Positions 7,786 to 14,918 of a stretch of 64,000 nt of DNA are shown in pieces. Location: the NCBI GenBank assembly GCA_041674625.1, contig JBAYVI010000001.1, positions 1 through 64,000 of the forward strand, in the 5' to 3' direction. Origin of the DNA: BRH-c32 sp041674625. GTDB lineage: Bacteria > Bacteroidota > Ignavibacteria > Ignavibacteriales > Melioribacteraceae. Under the pieces are notes generated by a model. It did not search any database and was not told the origin of the DNA. It was given only the letters and a program-made list of their open reading frames with translations. The translations under genes and the position numbers were made by a program. Within the stretch, counting starts at the first letter, position 1. Every line of letters begins with the position of its first letter.

Positions 7786-7873
7786 TTTTTTCCTCCTTAA
7801 ATTGTGGTCTGTCTGCCCCGCATCTAGTACAGAAGTTAAATTCTTTCCAAGAAAATTCACATTTACCGCACAT
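7772..7873 (-). CDS. Tiny zinc-ribbon protein
   Basis: A 33-residue frame starts at an ATG at 7873 with AAGGAGAAAGAAAT upstream. It has two Cys pairs, CGKC at residues 2-5 and CTRC at 15-18, enough for a one-metal ribbon. Several such mini-ribbons occur in this phage. Confidence 0.6.
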   Translation of the reverse strand: MCGKCEFSWKEFNFCTRCGADRPQFKEEKNERH

Positions 7874-7890
7874 ATTTCTTTCTCCTTAAA

Positions 7891-8397
7891 TTAAAACCAA
7901 TCTTTTTCACCAGCAGCCTTTTTCTTTTCACGGGCTACATAGAAAGAACTAAGGATTTTAGAAGCATTCTCATTACCAAGAACAATCCAAAAATCATTAT
8001 CAATATCCCACCATATGTCGTACATCTGACGAGCTTCAAGCTTCCTGTTATCCCATCCACCAAATCCAGTAACAGATTCTTTGATTGAAGTCCTCTCTTT
8101 AAGACATATGGGGTTATTACTAATCTGATTATCAACAAATTCCTGAATTTCCTTAAGAGAAACATTTTCAGGATTATGAATTAAACAAAAATGAACATCC
8201 ATTAAATTCTTTGTGCTGAGTTTAGAAATAACGTATTTGTCAAGATTCTTGCAGATACGTTTAAGACTTTTGGGCAATGCTCCGAACTCAAATTCAGCAC
8301 TACCCATATATTCAAAATTTACTAAATCGTCAACTGAAGGACCGTCTTTCTGAGTATTTTTCAATTTACCAATCTGAACCAAGTATGGCGTTTCCAT
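7891..8397 (-). CDS. Conserved phage protein (EYMGSAEFEFGALPKSL)
   Basis: The 168-residue protein contains NFEYMGSAEFEFGALPKSLKR near residue 28, a block I associate with a widespread phage family of unknown function. The C-terminal half is rich in Trp and Asp. Shine-Dalgarno AAGGAGAAATA. Confidence 0.7.
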   Translation of the reverse strand: METPYLVQIGKLKNTQKDGPSVDDLVNFEYMGSAEFEFGALPKSLKRICKNLDKYVISKLSTKNLMDVHFCLIHNPENVSLKEIQEFVDNQISNNPICLKERTSIKESVTGFGGWDNRKLEARQMYDIWWDIDNDFWIVLGNENASKILSSFYVAREKKKAAGEKDWF

Positions 8398-8406
8398 TAT
8401 TTCTCC

Positions 8407-8646
8407 TTATTTAAACGACAAAGGGTTAAGTATAGACAATTCTACTTCTAAAATAGGGCTATTTGTGCCGGGCATAAAACTATGTGTAACTCCACAAACG
8501 TATAGAATTTTCCCGCTTTGTGATTGTACCCTATCACCAATCAAGGGGCGACAGCACATTTCAGTAGGAAATCGCGCTCTTTGATAGTCATCCAAATTTG
8601 TGCGGCAATGGGTTTTAATGTTCATGACTTTCTCCGCTGCTTTCAT
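8407..8646 (-). CDS. Hypothetical protein (79 residues)
   Basis: Starts at an ATG at 8646 with AGGAGGAATAAA. The middle contains three Cys and a segment (LIGDRVQSQSGKILYVCGVTH) that looks like a small beta barrel. No function is assigned. Confidence 0.6.
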   Translation of the reverse strand: MKAAEKVMNIKTHCRTNLDDYQRARFPTEMCCRPLIGDRVQSQSGKILYVCGVTHSFMPGTNSPILEVELSILNPLSFK

Positions 8647-8692
8647 TTTATTCCTCCTATTCTAAATCTAATTTCAAAAACCCTTTCACATT

Positions 8693-8851
8693 TCAACTAT
8701 GGATGGAATTAAAAATCTTCCCAACTCTTTCTAGTAATTCGTTAGCAGCGTCTTCACGCGATGGCTTTTCATCCCGTTTTAACATCTGAGCGCACACATG
8801 AGCGATACTTTTAAGCAGTTCAAGCTCTTGGTCTACTTCTCTTTGTTCCAT
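8693..8851 (-). CDS. Small helical protein
   Basis: The ATG at 8851 is chosen because the longer frame would begin inside the promoter at 8873. The 52-residue product (MEQREVDQELELLKSI...) is helical and charged. Confidence 0.55.
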   Translation of the reverse strand: MEQREVDQELELLKSIAHVCAQMLKRDEKPSREDAANELLERVGKIFNSIHS

Positions 8852-8872
8852 GTCCCAATCCCCATTTTCTAT

Positions 8873-8901
8873 ATAGTACAAAAATTATAAGAGAATTGCA
8901 A
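8873..8901 (-). promoter_or_regulatory. Sigma-70 promoter (early)
   Basis: TTGCAA, 17 bases, TACTAT on the minus strand. The spacer (TTCTCTTATAATTTTTG) is almost identical to those at 6248 and 1258. Confidence 0.7.
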
Positions 8902-8959
8902 GATATAATTTCTTAATCAATAAAATAAATTGCTAGGGCTTTTCTAGTGAGAATCTTTA

Positions 8960-9205
8960 TTAATGTTCAAGAATTCCACATAAATCCTTATATGCACCTG
9001 TACAGGAAACATAATTATGTTTCCTCGCAAATTCACCACTTGCCCATATCATCCGGTTATATTTCGAGCAATCTTTTCCAGACAATGAGGTTCTGGCTAA
9101 ATGGTAAAGATTGACCAATTCGGGAACATGAGATAGCTTGACAAAACGTATTTTGTATTCTTCAGAGATATTCATAATATCATTTCCTATCGAAATAAAT
9201 CCCAT
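8960..9205 (-). CDS. Hypothetical protein (81 residues)
   Basis: Starts at an ATG at 9205 with GAGGTGATTAT. Basic and aromatic residues are spread through it, and two Cys lie near the C-terminus. It has no recognised domain. Confidence 0.55.
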   Translation of the reverse strand: MGFISIGNDIMNISEEYKIRFVKLSHVPELVNLYHLARTSLSGKDCSKYNRMIWASGEFARKHNYVSCTGAYKDLCGILEH

Positions 9206-9214
9206 ATAATCACC

Positions 9215-9427
9215 TCATTTAATTATGGTATGGAGAAATTGGAAATTCCAATCTGAATAGTTTAAAATAAAATCTTCTTCAGCAGATGTACCTGGATTAG
9301 TTATGATTCGACAATTAGCTGACCCTACATCAACAATAGGTCCAACAATTAGATTAGGGCTAAAAGTAGATTTAATCTTTCTTCTAGCGGCAACAGAATC
9401 TCCTATTTTAAGAATATATTTATCCAT
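9215..9427 (-). CDS. Hypothetical protein (70 residues)
   Basis: Starts at an ATG at 9427 with TTAAGGTAAATC. The alternating hydrophobic pattern (YILKIGDSVAARRKI, LIVGPIVDVGSANCRII) suggests a small SH3-like beta barrel. This is a fold guess only. Confidence 0.55.
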   Translation of the reverse strand: MDKYILKIGDSVAARRKIKSTFSPNLIVGPIVDVGSANCRIITNPGTSAEEDFILNYSDWNFQFLHTIIK

Positions 9428-9430
9428 GAT

Positions 9431-9640
9431 TTACCTTAACAATTCAGGTTGACCAGCAAAGGAAATCCGTAATGCGTTTCTTGATTCTACAAAACAAGTT
9501 GAGGAAAACCATTTAAAACGGTCTTGTTTGCTCTTTCTCTCAGCTTCTCGTCTTGCCCAAAGTAGCCAACCATTTAAACTTCTTTCTTTAGGTTTCCAAT
9601 CTTCACCTCTTATATAATCGCATCCCTGAATTGCTTTCAT
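9431..9640 (-). CDS. Hypothetical protein (69 residues)
   Basis: Starts at an ATG at 9640 with GAGGGAAAAG. It is rich in Trp, Arg and Lys (WKPKERSLNGWLLWARREAERK). It is the first gene after the promoter at 9687-9715. Confidence 0.55.
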   Translation of the reverse strand: MKAIQGCDYIRGEDWKPKERSLNGWLLWARREAERKSKQDRFKWFSSTCFVESRNALRISFAGQPELLR

Positions 9641-9686
9641 CTTTTCCCTCAAATTATATTTTAATAACTAATTTTCCCTTTCTCAT

Positions 9687-9715
9687 ATAGTACAAAGTTC
9701 TTAAAAGATTGTCAA
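9687..9715 (-). promoter_or_regulatory. Sigma-70 promoter (early)
   Basis: TTGACA, 17 bases, TACTAT on the minus strand, with TTAAGAACTTTG in the spacer. It drives the operon 9640 to about 8960. Confidence 0.75.
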
Positions 9716-9834
9716 CAATATTAAATTACAACCACAAATAAAAGTACCTTGATAATCAAACTAATTGGACTTAAAATATAAAGAATAAATTCATGCATCT
9801 AAAAAGAAATTACGAAAGAACTATATTAATAAAT

Positions 9835-9902
9835 GTAAAGATATGTTGATACAGATAATCAATAAAAGTTGATACAAAATAAAAAGTAAAGATATGTTGA
9901 TA
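9835..9902. repeat. Iteron-like direct repeats in a 590-bp gene-free AT-rich stretch
   Basis: A 17-base repeat GTAAAGATATGTTGATA occurs at 9835-9851 and 9886-9902, and a partial copy (AAAGTTGATA) lies at 9865-9874. They sit in a gene-free, very AT-rich stretch (9716-10304) that also holds CCTGT...ACAGG inverted pairs. Spaced iterons in AT-rich DNA suggest a replication origin or a regulator-binding array. I see no long frame in this stretch on either strand. Confidence 0.5.
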
Positions 9903-10304
9903 TTCCTTTGGCGTATATTGAAGAGTAAAAGAGATATGGTAATGTTATATAAGTTGTCTTTAAAGAAATTATATAATGTATTTTAATTATTAGGTTCGCA
10001 GGTTTCAAGTGTAATTAATTTTATCTTGTTTTCCTGTAAAACCTGTATATGCCGAGCCACACACGTCCCTTTTCTCAATATAAGCTTTAGCATACACCAC
10101 AAAGGACCACAATAAGGCCCATTGCCCCACTTTAACCTATTTTAAAAAATCCAGCAAAATCTTTTTCTCAATTATCCTGTTTTATCTATACAGGTACAAA
10201 GAAGTATTGTATTAAGGTTATTTGTTTTATTATTTAATCAGATTAGAATACAACTAGAATAATGCAGAGGACTACAGGAGGGATTGAAACAATATGAAAC
10301 TATC

Positions 10305-10508
10305 TTACTTCTTAACACCAAAGAACAATTCACGTGCTTGTATTTCAGTGCTCCAGGGTTTACAATAACCGTATCTGAGCATTAAGGGCTTACACAAGGG
10401 ATAAGCATGTATTGGAGCTAGATCGTCTTTAGGGATTATGTTAAAAGAATTTGTACTAGGGTAATGATAGAAGGCGTGTACTTTGTTTTTTCTTATTAGT
10501 TTGTGCAT
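10305..10508 (-). CDS. Hypothetical protein (67 residues)
   Basis: Starts at an ATG at 10508 with AGGTGATAT. It is basic and rich in Tyr, His and Pro (HAYPLCKPLMLRYGYCKPW). It has a weak resemblance in style to the small gene at 10847-10993. No domain is known. Confidence 0.5.
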   Translation of the reverse strand: MHKLIRKNKVHAFYHYPSTNSFNIIPKDDLAPIHAYPLCKPLMLRYGYCKPWSTEIQARELFFGVKK

Positions 10509-10547
10509 ATATCACCTGATATATATATATCGTATGTAATAATTGTT

Positions 10548-10574
10548 TAAAGTTTCCTTTGTTTATACCGATAA
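10548..10574 (+). promoter_or_regulatory. Sigma-28 (FliA-type) promoter
   Basis: TAAAGTTT, 11 bases, ACCGATAA. The -35 is perfect and the -10 matches seven of eight positions. It reads into the HTH gene at 10633. Confidence 0.75.
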
Positions 10575-10632
10575 GGTGTTCAGGAATGAACGTACAAAGA
10601 TGAACGCGACCAGATATGAACAGGAGAAAACT

Positions 10633-10845
10633 ATGAATAATGAAGAGTTTGAACAAAAACTATTTATTCTCAATTGGGATAATACAGAATCGGCAAATAA
10701 AATTGGTATTAGTAGGACTTCCCTTATTAAATATCTAAAACCTGATACCAAAATACCACGATGGTTAGAAAAATTTTTAGATATGTATATTGAATTAGAG
10801 AAACTTAAACACTCTAAAGTGAAGGGAACAAAGAAAGTTAAATAA
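10633..10845 (+). CDS. Small HTH regulator
   Basis: The start is the ATG at 10633 with AGGAGAAAACT. The 70-residue protein has a helix-turn-helix (NTESANKIGISRTSLIKYL), followed by a PDTKIPRWLEKFLD segment like that in the other two HTH proteins. It is a lone + strand gene amid minus-strand genes and is driven by a sigma-28 site. It probably regulates phage promoters. Confidence 0.7.
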   Translation: MNNEEFEQKLFILNWDNTESANKIGISRTSLIKYLKPDTKIPRWLEKFLDMYIELEKLKHSKVKGTKKVK

Positions 10846-10846
10846 T

Positions 10847-10993
10847 TTATTTAAAACAATACAATATCTCAGCATCAGGGAATTCTAATTTCAATTCCTC
10901 AAGGCTCAAGTTGTACCGTTTCAAGATTAAAGGACTTGTATACGGTTTTCTTGCTATGCTGAAGTGGATTACTTTGTATGTTGTGTTTTTCAT
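10847..10993 (-). CDS. Small hypothetical protein
   Basis: A 48-codon frame starts at an ATG at 10993 that overlaps the upstream stop (ATGA) and ends two bases from the convergent HTH gene. The product starts MKNTTYKVIHFSIARKPY and is basic with Leu-rich helices. Confidence 0.55.
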   Translation of the reverse strand: MKNTTYKVIHFSIARKPYTSPLILKRYNLSLEELKLEFPDAEILYCFK

Positions 10994-11196
10994 TTCTTCA
11001 CCATAAACACGTTATACCCTTGTCTGGCAAGGTTGTTTAATCGAGCCATAGTCTTTCCTGTAGTGTATCCATATTCACCTTCAGGAAGCTCTACAACGGC
11101 AGCATAACGATAAGGATAATAAGACAAGAACCTTATACAGGCTTGTGTCGCTTCTTCTTTATCTTTGCATATTGTAATAATGTCGATTGCTGGCAT
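10990..11196 (-). CDS. Hypothetical protein (68 residues)
   Basis: Starts at an ATG at 11196 with AAAGGAAACCAAG. The pattern of a beta strand (IDIITICKD), a helix and strands resembles a small alpha-beta fold. No function is known. Its stop overlaps the next start. Confidence 0.6.
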   Translation of the reverse strand: MPAIDIITICKDKEEATQACIRFLSYYPYRYAAVVELPEGEYGYTTGKTMARLNNLARQGYNVFMVKK

Positions 11197-11211
11197 CTTG
11201 GTTTCCTTTAA

Positions 11212-11403
11212 TTATAATTTACATATACAAATAGTTTCAATTTTATACTTCACGACCCGCCAACCGGCAATCTTTGCCTCATAAAAATTAGCGCCGTGAT
11301 TGTATTCTTCCCAAAGTCTGGCCGCTCCTATTTTGGTATCGGCCATAAGACGGACACTAGCCGTATCAATATGATCTTTGTGGACTACTGCATACATTAT
11401 CAT
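11212..11403 (-). CDS. Hypothetical protein (63 residues)
   Basis: Starts at an ATG at 11403 with AGGAGAAACAA. It ends CICKL after a beta-rich stretch (AGWRVVKYKIETICIC). No domain is recognised. Confidence 0.55.
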   Translation of the reverse strand: MIMYAVVHKDHIDTASVRLMADTKIGAARLWEEYNHGANFYEAKIAGWRVVKYKIETICICKL

Positions 11404-11481
11404 TTGTTTCTCCTCACATATTCAAAAGATTGTTGACTTCTTTTTTAAGCTCATAAGTTATGGGAGAAAAATAGTGTTTAG

Positions 11482-11622
11482 TTAGCGGGTAAAGTTAATT
11501 TTCCAGTACTCGTGTGAGGTAAACCGGCACGGTATAAAGGCGTGTGCCAGGTGCCAAAGGCAAGCGTTTAAACTTTTAAGAGCAACCATGGCATTGGCTT
11601 TAAAATGAGTCCAGTAGTTCAT
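11482..11622 (-). CDS. Small basic protein
   Basis: A 46-codon frame starts at an ATG at 11622 with GGAGGGTAA directly upstream. The product (MNYWTHFKANAMVALKSLNA, then HLAHAFIPCRFTSHEYWK) has an amphipathic helix followed by a HEYW motif that I associate with small phage proteins. The function is unknown. Confidence 0.6.
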   Translation of the reverse strand: MNYWTHFKANAMVALKSLNACLWHLAHAFIPCRFTSHEYWKINFTR

Positions 11623-11656
11623 TTACCCTCCAAAAATCGCTAACAAAGCAATTAAG

Positions 11657-11710
11657 GCGGAGCCGCCGAGTCCGCCCGTTCAGTTTTCTGGAGCCTCTCG
11701 GCGGCTCCGC
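11657..11710 (-). terminator. Large GC-rich hairpin
   Basis: A perfect 14-bp inverted repeat (GCGGAGCCGCCGAG at 11657-11670 and its complement at 11697-11710) encloses 26 bases. It is far more GC-rich than its surroundings. It lies downstream of the gene at 11752 and has no U-tract, so it may be a terminator, an RNA 3' end or a foreign element. Confidence 0.45.
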
Positions 11711-11751
11711 TTATTGCAACCGTTATACCCTCATAGAACCGGCAATCAGTT

Positions 11752-11907
11752 TTACTTACAATTAAACGCCATTCCAGTCTTGTTACGCCACTTGCTTGCC
11801 TGACGCTTTGTGGGTTTAATACCGGCCTTTTCACATGCCGCCTGAAAGGATTTAACCGTATTGCTGAAGGTCTTGTTGTTCATTGCGAGAATCTCTTTGA
11901 TTGTCAT
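11752..11907 (-). CDS. Small basic protein
   Basis: A 51-codon frame starts at an ATG at 11907 with GGAGAAACAA. The sequence (MTIKEILAMNNKTFSNTVKSF, KPTKRQASKWRNKTGMAF) is basic and helical and could bind nucleic acid. A GC-rich hairpin follows 42 bases downstream. Confidence 0.6.
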   Translation of the reverse strand: MTIKEILAMNNKTFSNTVKSFQAACEKAGIKPTKRQASKWRNKTGMAFNCK

Positions 11908-11938
11908 TTGTTTCTCCCTTTTGGTTTTGGTTATTTAT

Positions 11939-12121
11939 TTACACAGTTAAACACATATCCGCTAATTCATCAGCGAAATAAATTTCTTTTTCTTTTCCTA
12001 CTCTACAAAGAAAACAATCCTTTATGGGGTTATACTTAACCAATTTAATCCATTTAGATTCGCCCTTGATTCTAGCCTGATAATACTTGGAATGTTCCCA
12101 GGTGTCAATATTTGTTTGCAT
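11939..12121 (-). CDS. Hypothetical protein (60 residues)
   Basis: Starts at an ATG at 12121 with AAGGAGACTACCA. It has beta-like segments (SKWIKLVKYNPIKDCFLCRVG) and resembles a small barrel. The upstream leader to the promoter is about 130 bases and holds a short decayed frame ending at 12147. Confidence 0.55.
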   Translation of the reverse strand: MQTNIDTWEHSKYYQARIKGESKWIKLVKYNPIKDCFLCRVGKEKEIYFADELADMCLTV

Positions 12122-12256
12122 TGGTAGTCTCCTTATTTAAAAGAGTTTAAAACAATTTGCCGTTTTCCGTAAACTCATATTCATTAGCAATTATAGTTTC
12201 TTCAATCGCTCCTTTTAATTATTTAATTCAACGTATCCAACTAAATCCTTTTTCTT

Positions 12257-12284
12257 ATATTATCAACTTGAACAAGTATGTCAA
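12257..12284 (-). promoter_or_regulatory. Sigma-70 promoter
   Basis: TTGACA, 16 bases, TAATAT on the minus strand, upstream of the 12121 gene. Confidence 0.6.
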
Positions 12285-12334
12285 GTATATTTTAAAGTTT
12301 TTTATAATTCTTTTTGTACTTAAGCAAATAATAT

Positions 12335-12386
12335 TAAAGTTTTCTCTTGACTAATCCGATAAGGTGCTTAATGTAACGGATTAGTC
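12335..12386 (+). promoter_or_regulatory. Sigma-28 promoter with overlapping inverted repeat
   Basis: TAAAGTTT at 12335-12342, 12 bases, TCCGATAA at 12355-12362. A 10-bp inverted repeat (GACTAATCCG at 12349-12358 and CGGATTAGTC at 12377-12386) overlaps the -10 and the start region, as an operator would. No + strand gene follows until 18241, so the product may be an RNA. Confidence 0.65.
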
Positions 12387-12717
12387 TTTTACAGAAACGG
12401 TTTCTTATCCAGCGTTCTTTACTCCGTGACCCGCCATGAGGTCTAAAAAGTAGCCTGAGCAGGTTTTATTCATGGCAATAAATTTTTATCCGCCCTTATG
12501 TGTACGGACCGGGGATGTTAATTATTAATAAGCAAATAGCTGAAAGTAATTGACGAAAACAAGTAGAGTGAAATGGGACTCGTAAGAGTATTAGGAATAT
12601 TTGTTCCTCCCCTGGGGTCTGACCAGCCTTAAATTGGTACTTGATAAAGGATACAAAGTTTTCTTAACCGTTTACATATTATTGTTTTCTGTTAAGTTTT
12701 ATTTAGTAAGGGTGAAA
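12363..12717 (+). ncRNA. Candidate noncoding transcript
   Basis: This stretch lies downstream of a good sigma-28 promoter and has no frame longer than about 20 codons on the + strand. It contains an inverted pair (GCCATGA near 12433 and TCATGGC near 12471) enclosing a CCTG-AG-CAGG hairpin, which suggests RNA structure. Two tiny frames (18 and 19 codons, near 12472 and 12573) lack convincing ribosome sites. The call rests on the promoter and the absence of a gene, so it is tentative. Confidence 0.35.
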
Positions 12718-12741
12718 AGTATAGGAGCTTGATTCTATACT
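12718..12741 (-). terminator. Rho-independent-like terminator
   Basis: A 7-bp stem AGTATAG/CTATACT with a 10-base loop. On the minus strand it is followed by TTTTC. It lies 30 bases downstream of the gene at 12771-13103 and should end that transcript. Left of it to 12363 is the candidate + strand RNA. Confidence 0.55.
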
Positions 12742-12770
12742 CCCCTGAAAACTACGGTCCCGAAAAAGGT

Positions 12771-13103
12771 TTAAAATAAAACACCCCTCCTAATTGCTTC
12801 CGCCCCTGCGAATCTATTCAACCATTTAATCCCTACTGCAATATATCTTGGCTCACTGTAATAAACCATATTGCTAAACCCTCTTTTCATATACGCTGAG
12901 GGATGCGCTATTGCTTCGCCCGATTTTGTGTAATATCCCCTTAGCCTTTCCGCTCCGACAATATGAGGTTTCTTACTCCCGTTGACCGCAATCACGTTTA
13001 AATGATTAATATTATCGCCTGCAACCCGCACCATCCGTTTTATTTCTTTTCTTACTATCTCAGCATCATGTTTGTTTAAGTACTGCTCAATTGTAATATT
13101 CAT
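12771..13103 (-). CDS. Hypothetical protein (110 residues)
   Basis: Starts at an ATG at 13103 with AAGGAAACAGGAAAA. It is basic (isoelectric by eye), with a helical N-terminus (NKHDAEIVRKEIKRMVRVAG) and a Tyr- and Arg-rich C-terminus. No domain is known. The 158 bases upstream (13104-13261) hold no gene I can support. Confidence 0.55.
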   Translation of the reverse strand: MNITIEQYLNKHDAEIVRKEIKRMVRVAGDNINHLNVIAVNGSKKPHIVGAERLRGYYTKSGEAIAHPSAYMKRGFSNMVYYSEPRYIAVGIKWLNRFAGAEAIRRGVLF

Positions 13104-13261
13104 TTTTCCTGTTTCCTTTATTTATAAGGGTTTAAAAGGTATATCAATTTTAAACTATCATAAAGGCCCAGTACAGCCGTTTTCAATGCTTACCATCCTA
13201 CCCTATTACCTAGTACCTAATCGTGGCGTGGCGGTCATCCTATACCACTAAATTTCGCATC

Positions 13262-14629
13262 CTAGAGATTCAGCTTCCTTGTAATCTCTTTTCCAGAATC
13301 TGAAGTACTAGCATTCCTGTAGTGCTTCGCTTGTTCCATAGTGCGCTTAATATCATCCTTTCGGGTTTTTTGCATTGTGGGCATGCTTGCAATAATTTCC
13401 TCTATCTCTTCAAAGTGTGAATCCTTCGCAAGTTGTTCAATTTCCGCCCCGGTCCATTGTTCCAGTTTTGAAGCAATACTGCAATCTAATTTTGAATTGT
13501 GCTTTTTGTTCATAATCTCGATGATTGCTTTTCTCTCTTGAAGATTAGGAAAGCCAACAAAGAAAATTGCATCCCAACGCCCAGGACGTAGAAATTCAGG
13601 CGGCAAAGAAGATAGATCATTGCTTGTCGCTACAATGACGCTATCACTTGCCCGGTCATTAAACCATGAAAGGAAATGTCCCACTTGTCCCTTGCTTGTT
13701 CCTGAATCCCCAGAACCCATAGAAAGCATTTTCTCTATTTCATCAAGCAAGACGACACACTTACCAATAGAGTCAACGGTTTTTGTGAATAGCCGGGTTT
13801 TCTTTTCGGTCTCTCCGACAAGTCCGCCCTTCATTGCTCCAGCATCCGCTTGGATAAGGTCCGCCTGCATGATGTTAGCCAACGCCTTTGCAAAGAGGCT
13901 TTTTCCGCATCCTGGTACTCCTACCAGCAGAATAGAACGCAAGCGCGGCATGTGTTCATTGCCTGGATCAAACGCTTTCATTCTAGCCGACAAGAAACGT
14001 TTTGCTTCTTCCATGCCGCCAACGCTTTCCATATTTTCAGGACGTGCAATACTCATAAAACCAGTTTTCTCGATCAGGGCTTTACGGGCAGACAAAACGC
14101 CCTGCCTTGTAATTTCTTTTGTCTCGATTGCCTGGAGAGCAAGACTGTTTTCGGTTTCCTCATATCCTAAACCTAGACAAGAGCAAGCAATATCGTTTTC
14201 TATCGGTAAACCGTATTGCTTGAAATTCTCTACCATTCCCTGAAATGCAGACAAAGACGGCAAAGAATAATCAATATGGTGGAAAATCTTTTTCAGAGTA
14301 TCCGGCAATTCTGCATCCGTGCCAACACAAACAATGCAGACTTGTTTATTCTTCAATGCCTGATAGGTGTTAAGGATCATTTGTTGTATTTCTTTTTTCT
14401 CGAAAAACCAGTTAATATTTTCGCAGATGATAACAGTCTGGGAAAGAGTTTTGGCGTATTCGAGAAGCTCCGCAATGTCCTTGTATTCGCCTTGTATACC
14501 TTCCAGCGGGTTCCACTTCAGAATGGGGAAAGAATCGCCCGTAGTAATGTCTTGAACGGCTCTTTTAATTTCGAGCGTTTCAATACAGACAAGAGGGACA
14601 CCTGCTTTTATGTAGTTTGTGAGATTCAT
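13262..14629 (-). CDS. Ycf46-like AAA+ ATPase
   Basis: The start is the ATG at 14629, overlapping the upstream stop (ATGA). The 455-residue protein has an N-terminal degenerate ATPase-like domain (about 1-190) and a C-terminal AAA+ module: Walker A GVPGCGKS (about 235), Walker B VVLLDEIEK (about 290), sensor 1 VIVATSN and arginine-finger region RPGRWD. This two-domain layout and the VGGMEEAK linker match the Ycf46 family. It probably remodels a protein complex. Base composition is richer in GC than neighbouring genes, suggesting a different origin. Confidence 0.85.
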   Translation of the reverse strand: MNLTNYIKAGVPLVCIETLEIKRAVQDITTGDSFPILKWNPLEGIQGEYKDIAELLEYAKTLSQTVIICENINWFFEKKEIQQMILNTYQALKNKQVCIVCVGTDAELPDTLKKIFHHIDYSLPSLSAFQGMVENFKQYGLPIENDIACSCLGLGYEETENSLALQAIETKEITRQGVLSARKALIEKTGFMSIARPENMESVGGMEEAKRFLSARMKAFDPGNEHMPRLRSILLVGVPGCGKSLFAKALANIMQADLIQADAGAMKGGLVGETEKKTRLFTKTVDSIGKCVVLLDEIEKMLSMGSGDSGTSKGQVGHFLSWFNDRASDSVIVATSNDLSSLPPEFLRPGRWDAIFFVGFPNLQERKAIIEIMNKKHNSKLDCSIASKLEQWTGAEIEQLAKDSHFEEIEEIIASMPTMQKTRKDDIKRTMEQAKHYRNASTSDSGKEITRKLNL

Positions 14630-14838
14630 TTTGTAGCCTCTTTGTCTAAATGATGTTTGACTAATTTCCAGATATAACCATGCTTGCCTTCTGGGGTACA
14701 TGTTTTCCCCGTACAACAGTGAGAACAAACAAGCATTGAACAACCTTTGCAAGCATGGTTTGCGGGATGATATGGAGTGTCATCCCTTACCAGCTCAAAA
14801 CAATTCCCATCTATATCTATGTATGCTGTATCACTCAT
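14626..14838 (-). CDS. Cys-rich zinc-binding protein
   Basis: The 70-residue product has a cluster of seven Cys in CKGCSMLVCSHCCTGKTC (residues 30-47), enough for one or two metal sites. Its ATGA overlap with the AAA+ gene points to co-translation and perhaps a partner role. Shine-Dalgarno AAAGGGGAACAAA. Confidence 0.65.
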   Translation of the reverse strand: MSDTAYIDIDGNCFELVRDDTPYHPANHACKGCSMLVCSHCCTGKTCTPEGKHGYIWKLVKHHLDKEATK

Positions 14839-14918
14839 TTTGTTCCCCTTTCTTTGTTTTAATTATAAACTCCACAAAGGGGATGTTTCTCAATTCATCC
14901 CCTCAAGCAATCTACAAT

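Noticed and set aside
12288..12320. A second TAAAGTTT just before the 12335 promoter
   Set aside because: No GCCGATAA-like box follows at 11-12 bases.
13620..14243. A 207-codon + strand frame
   Set aside because: Antisense to the AAA+ gene; its composition (many Ser, Pro, Phe) is that of a shadow frame.
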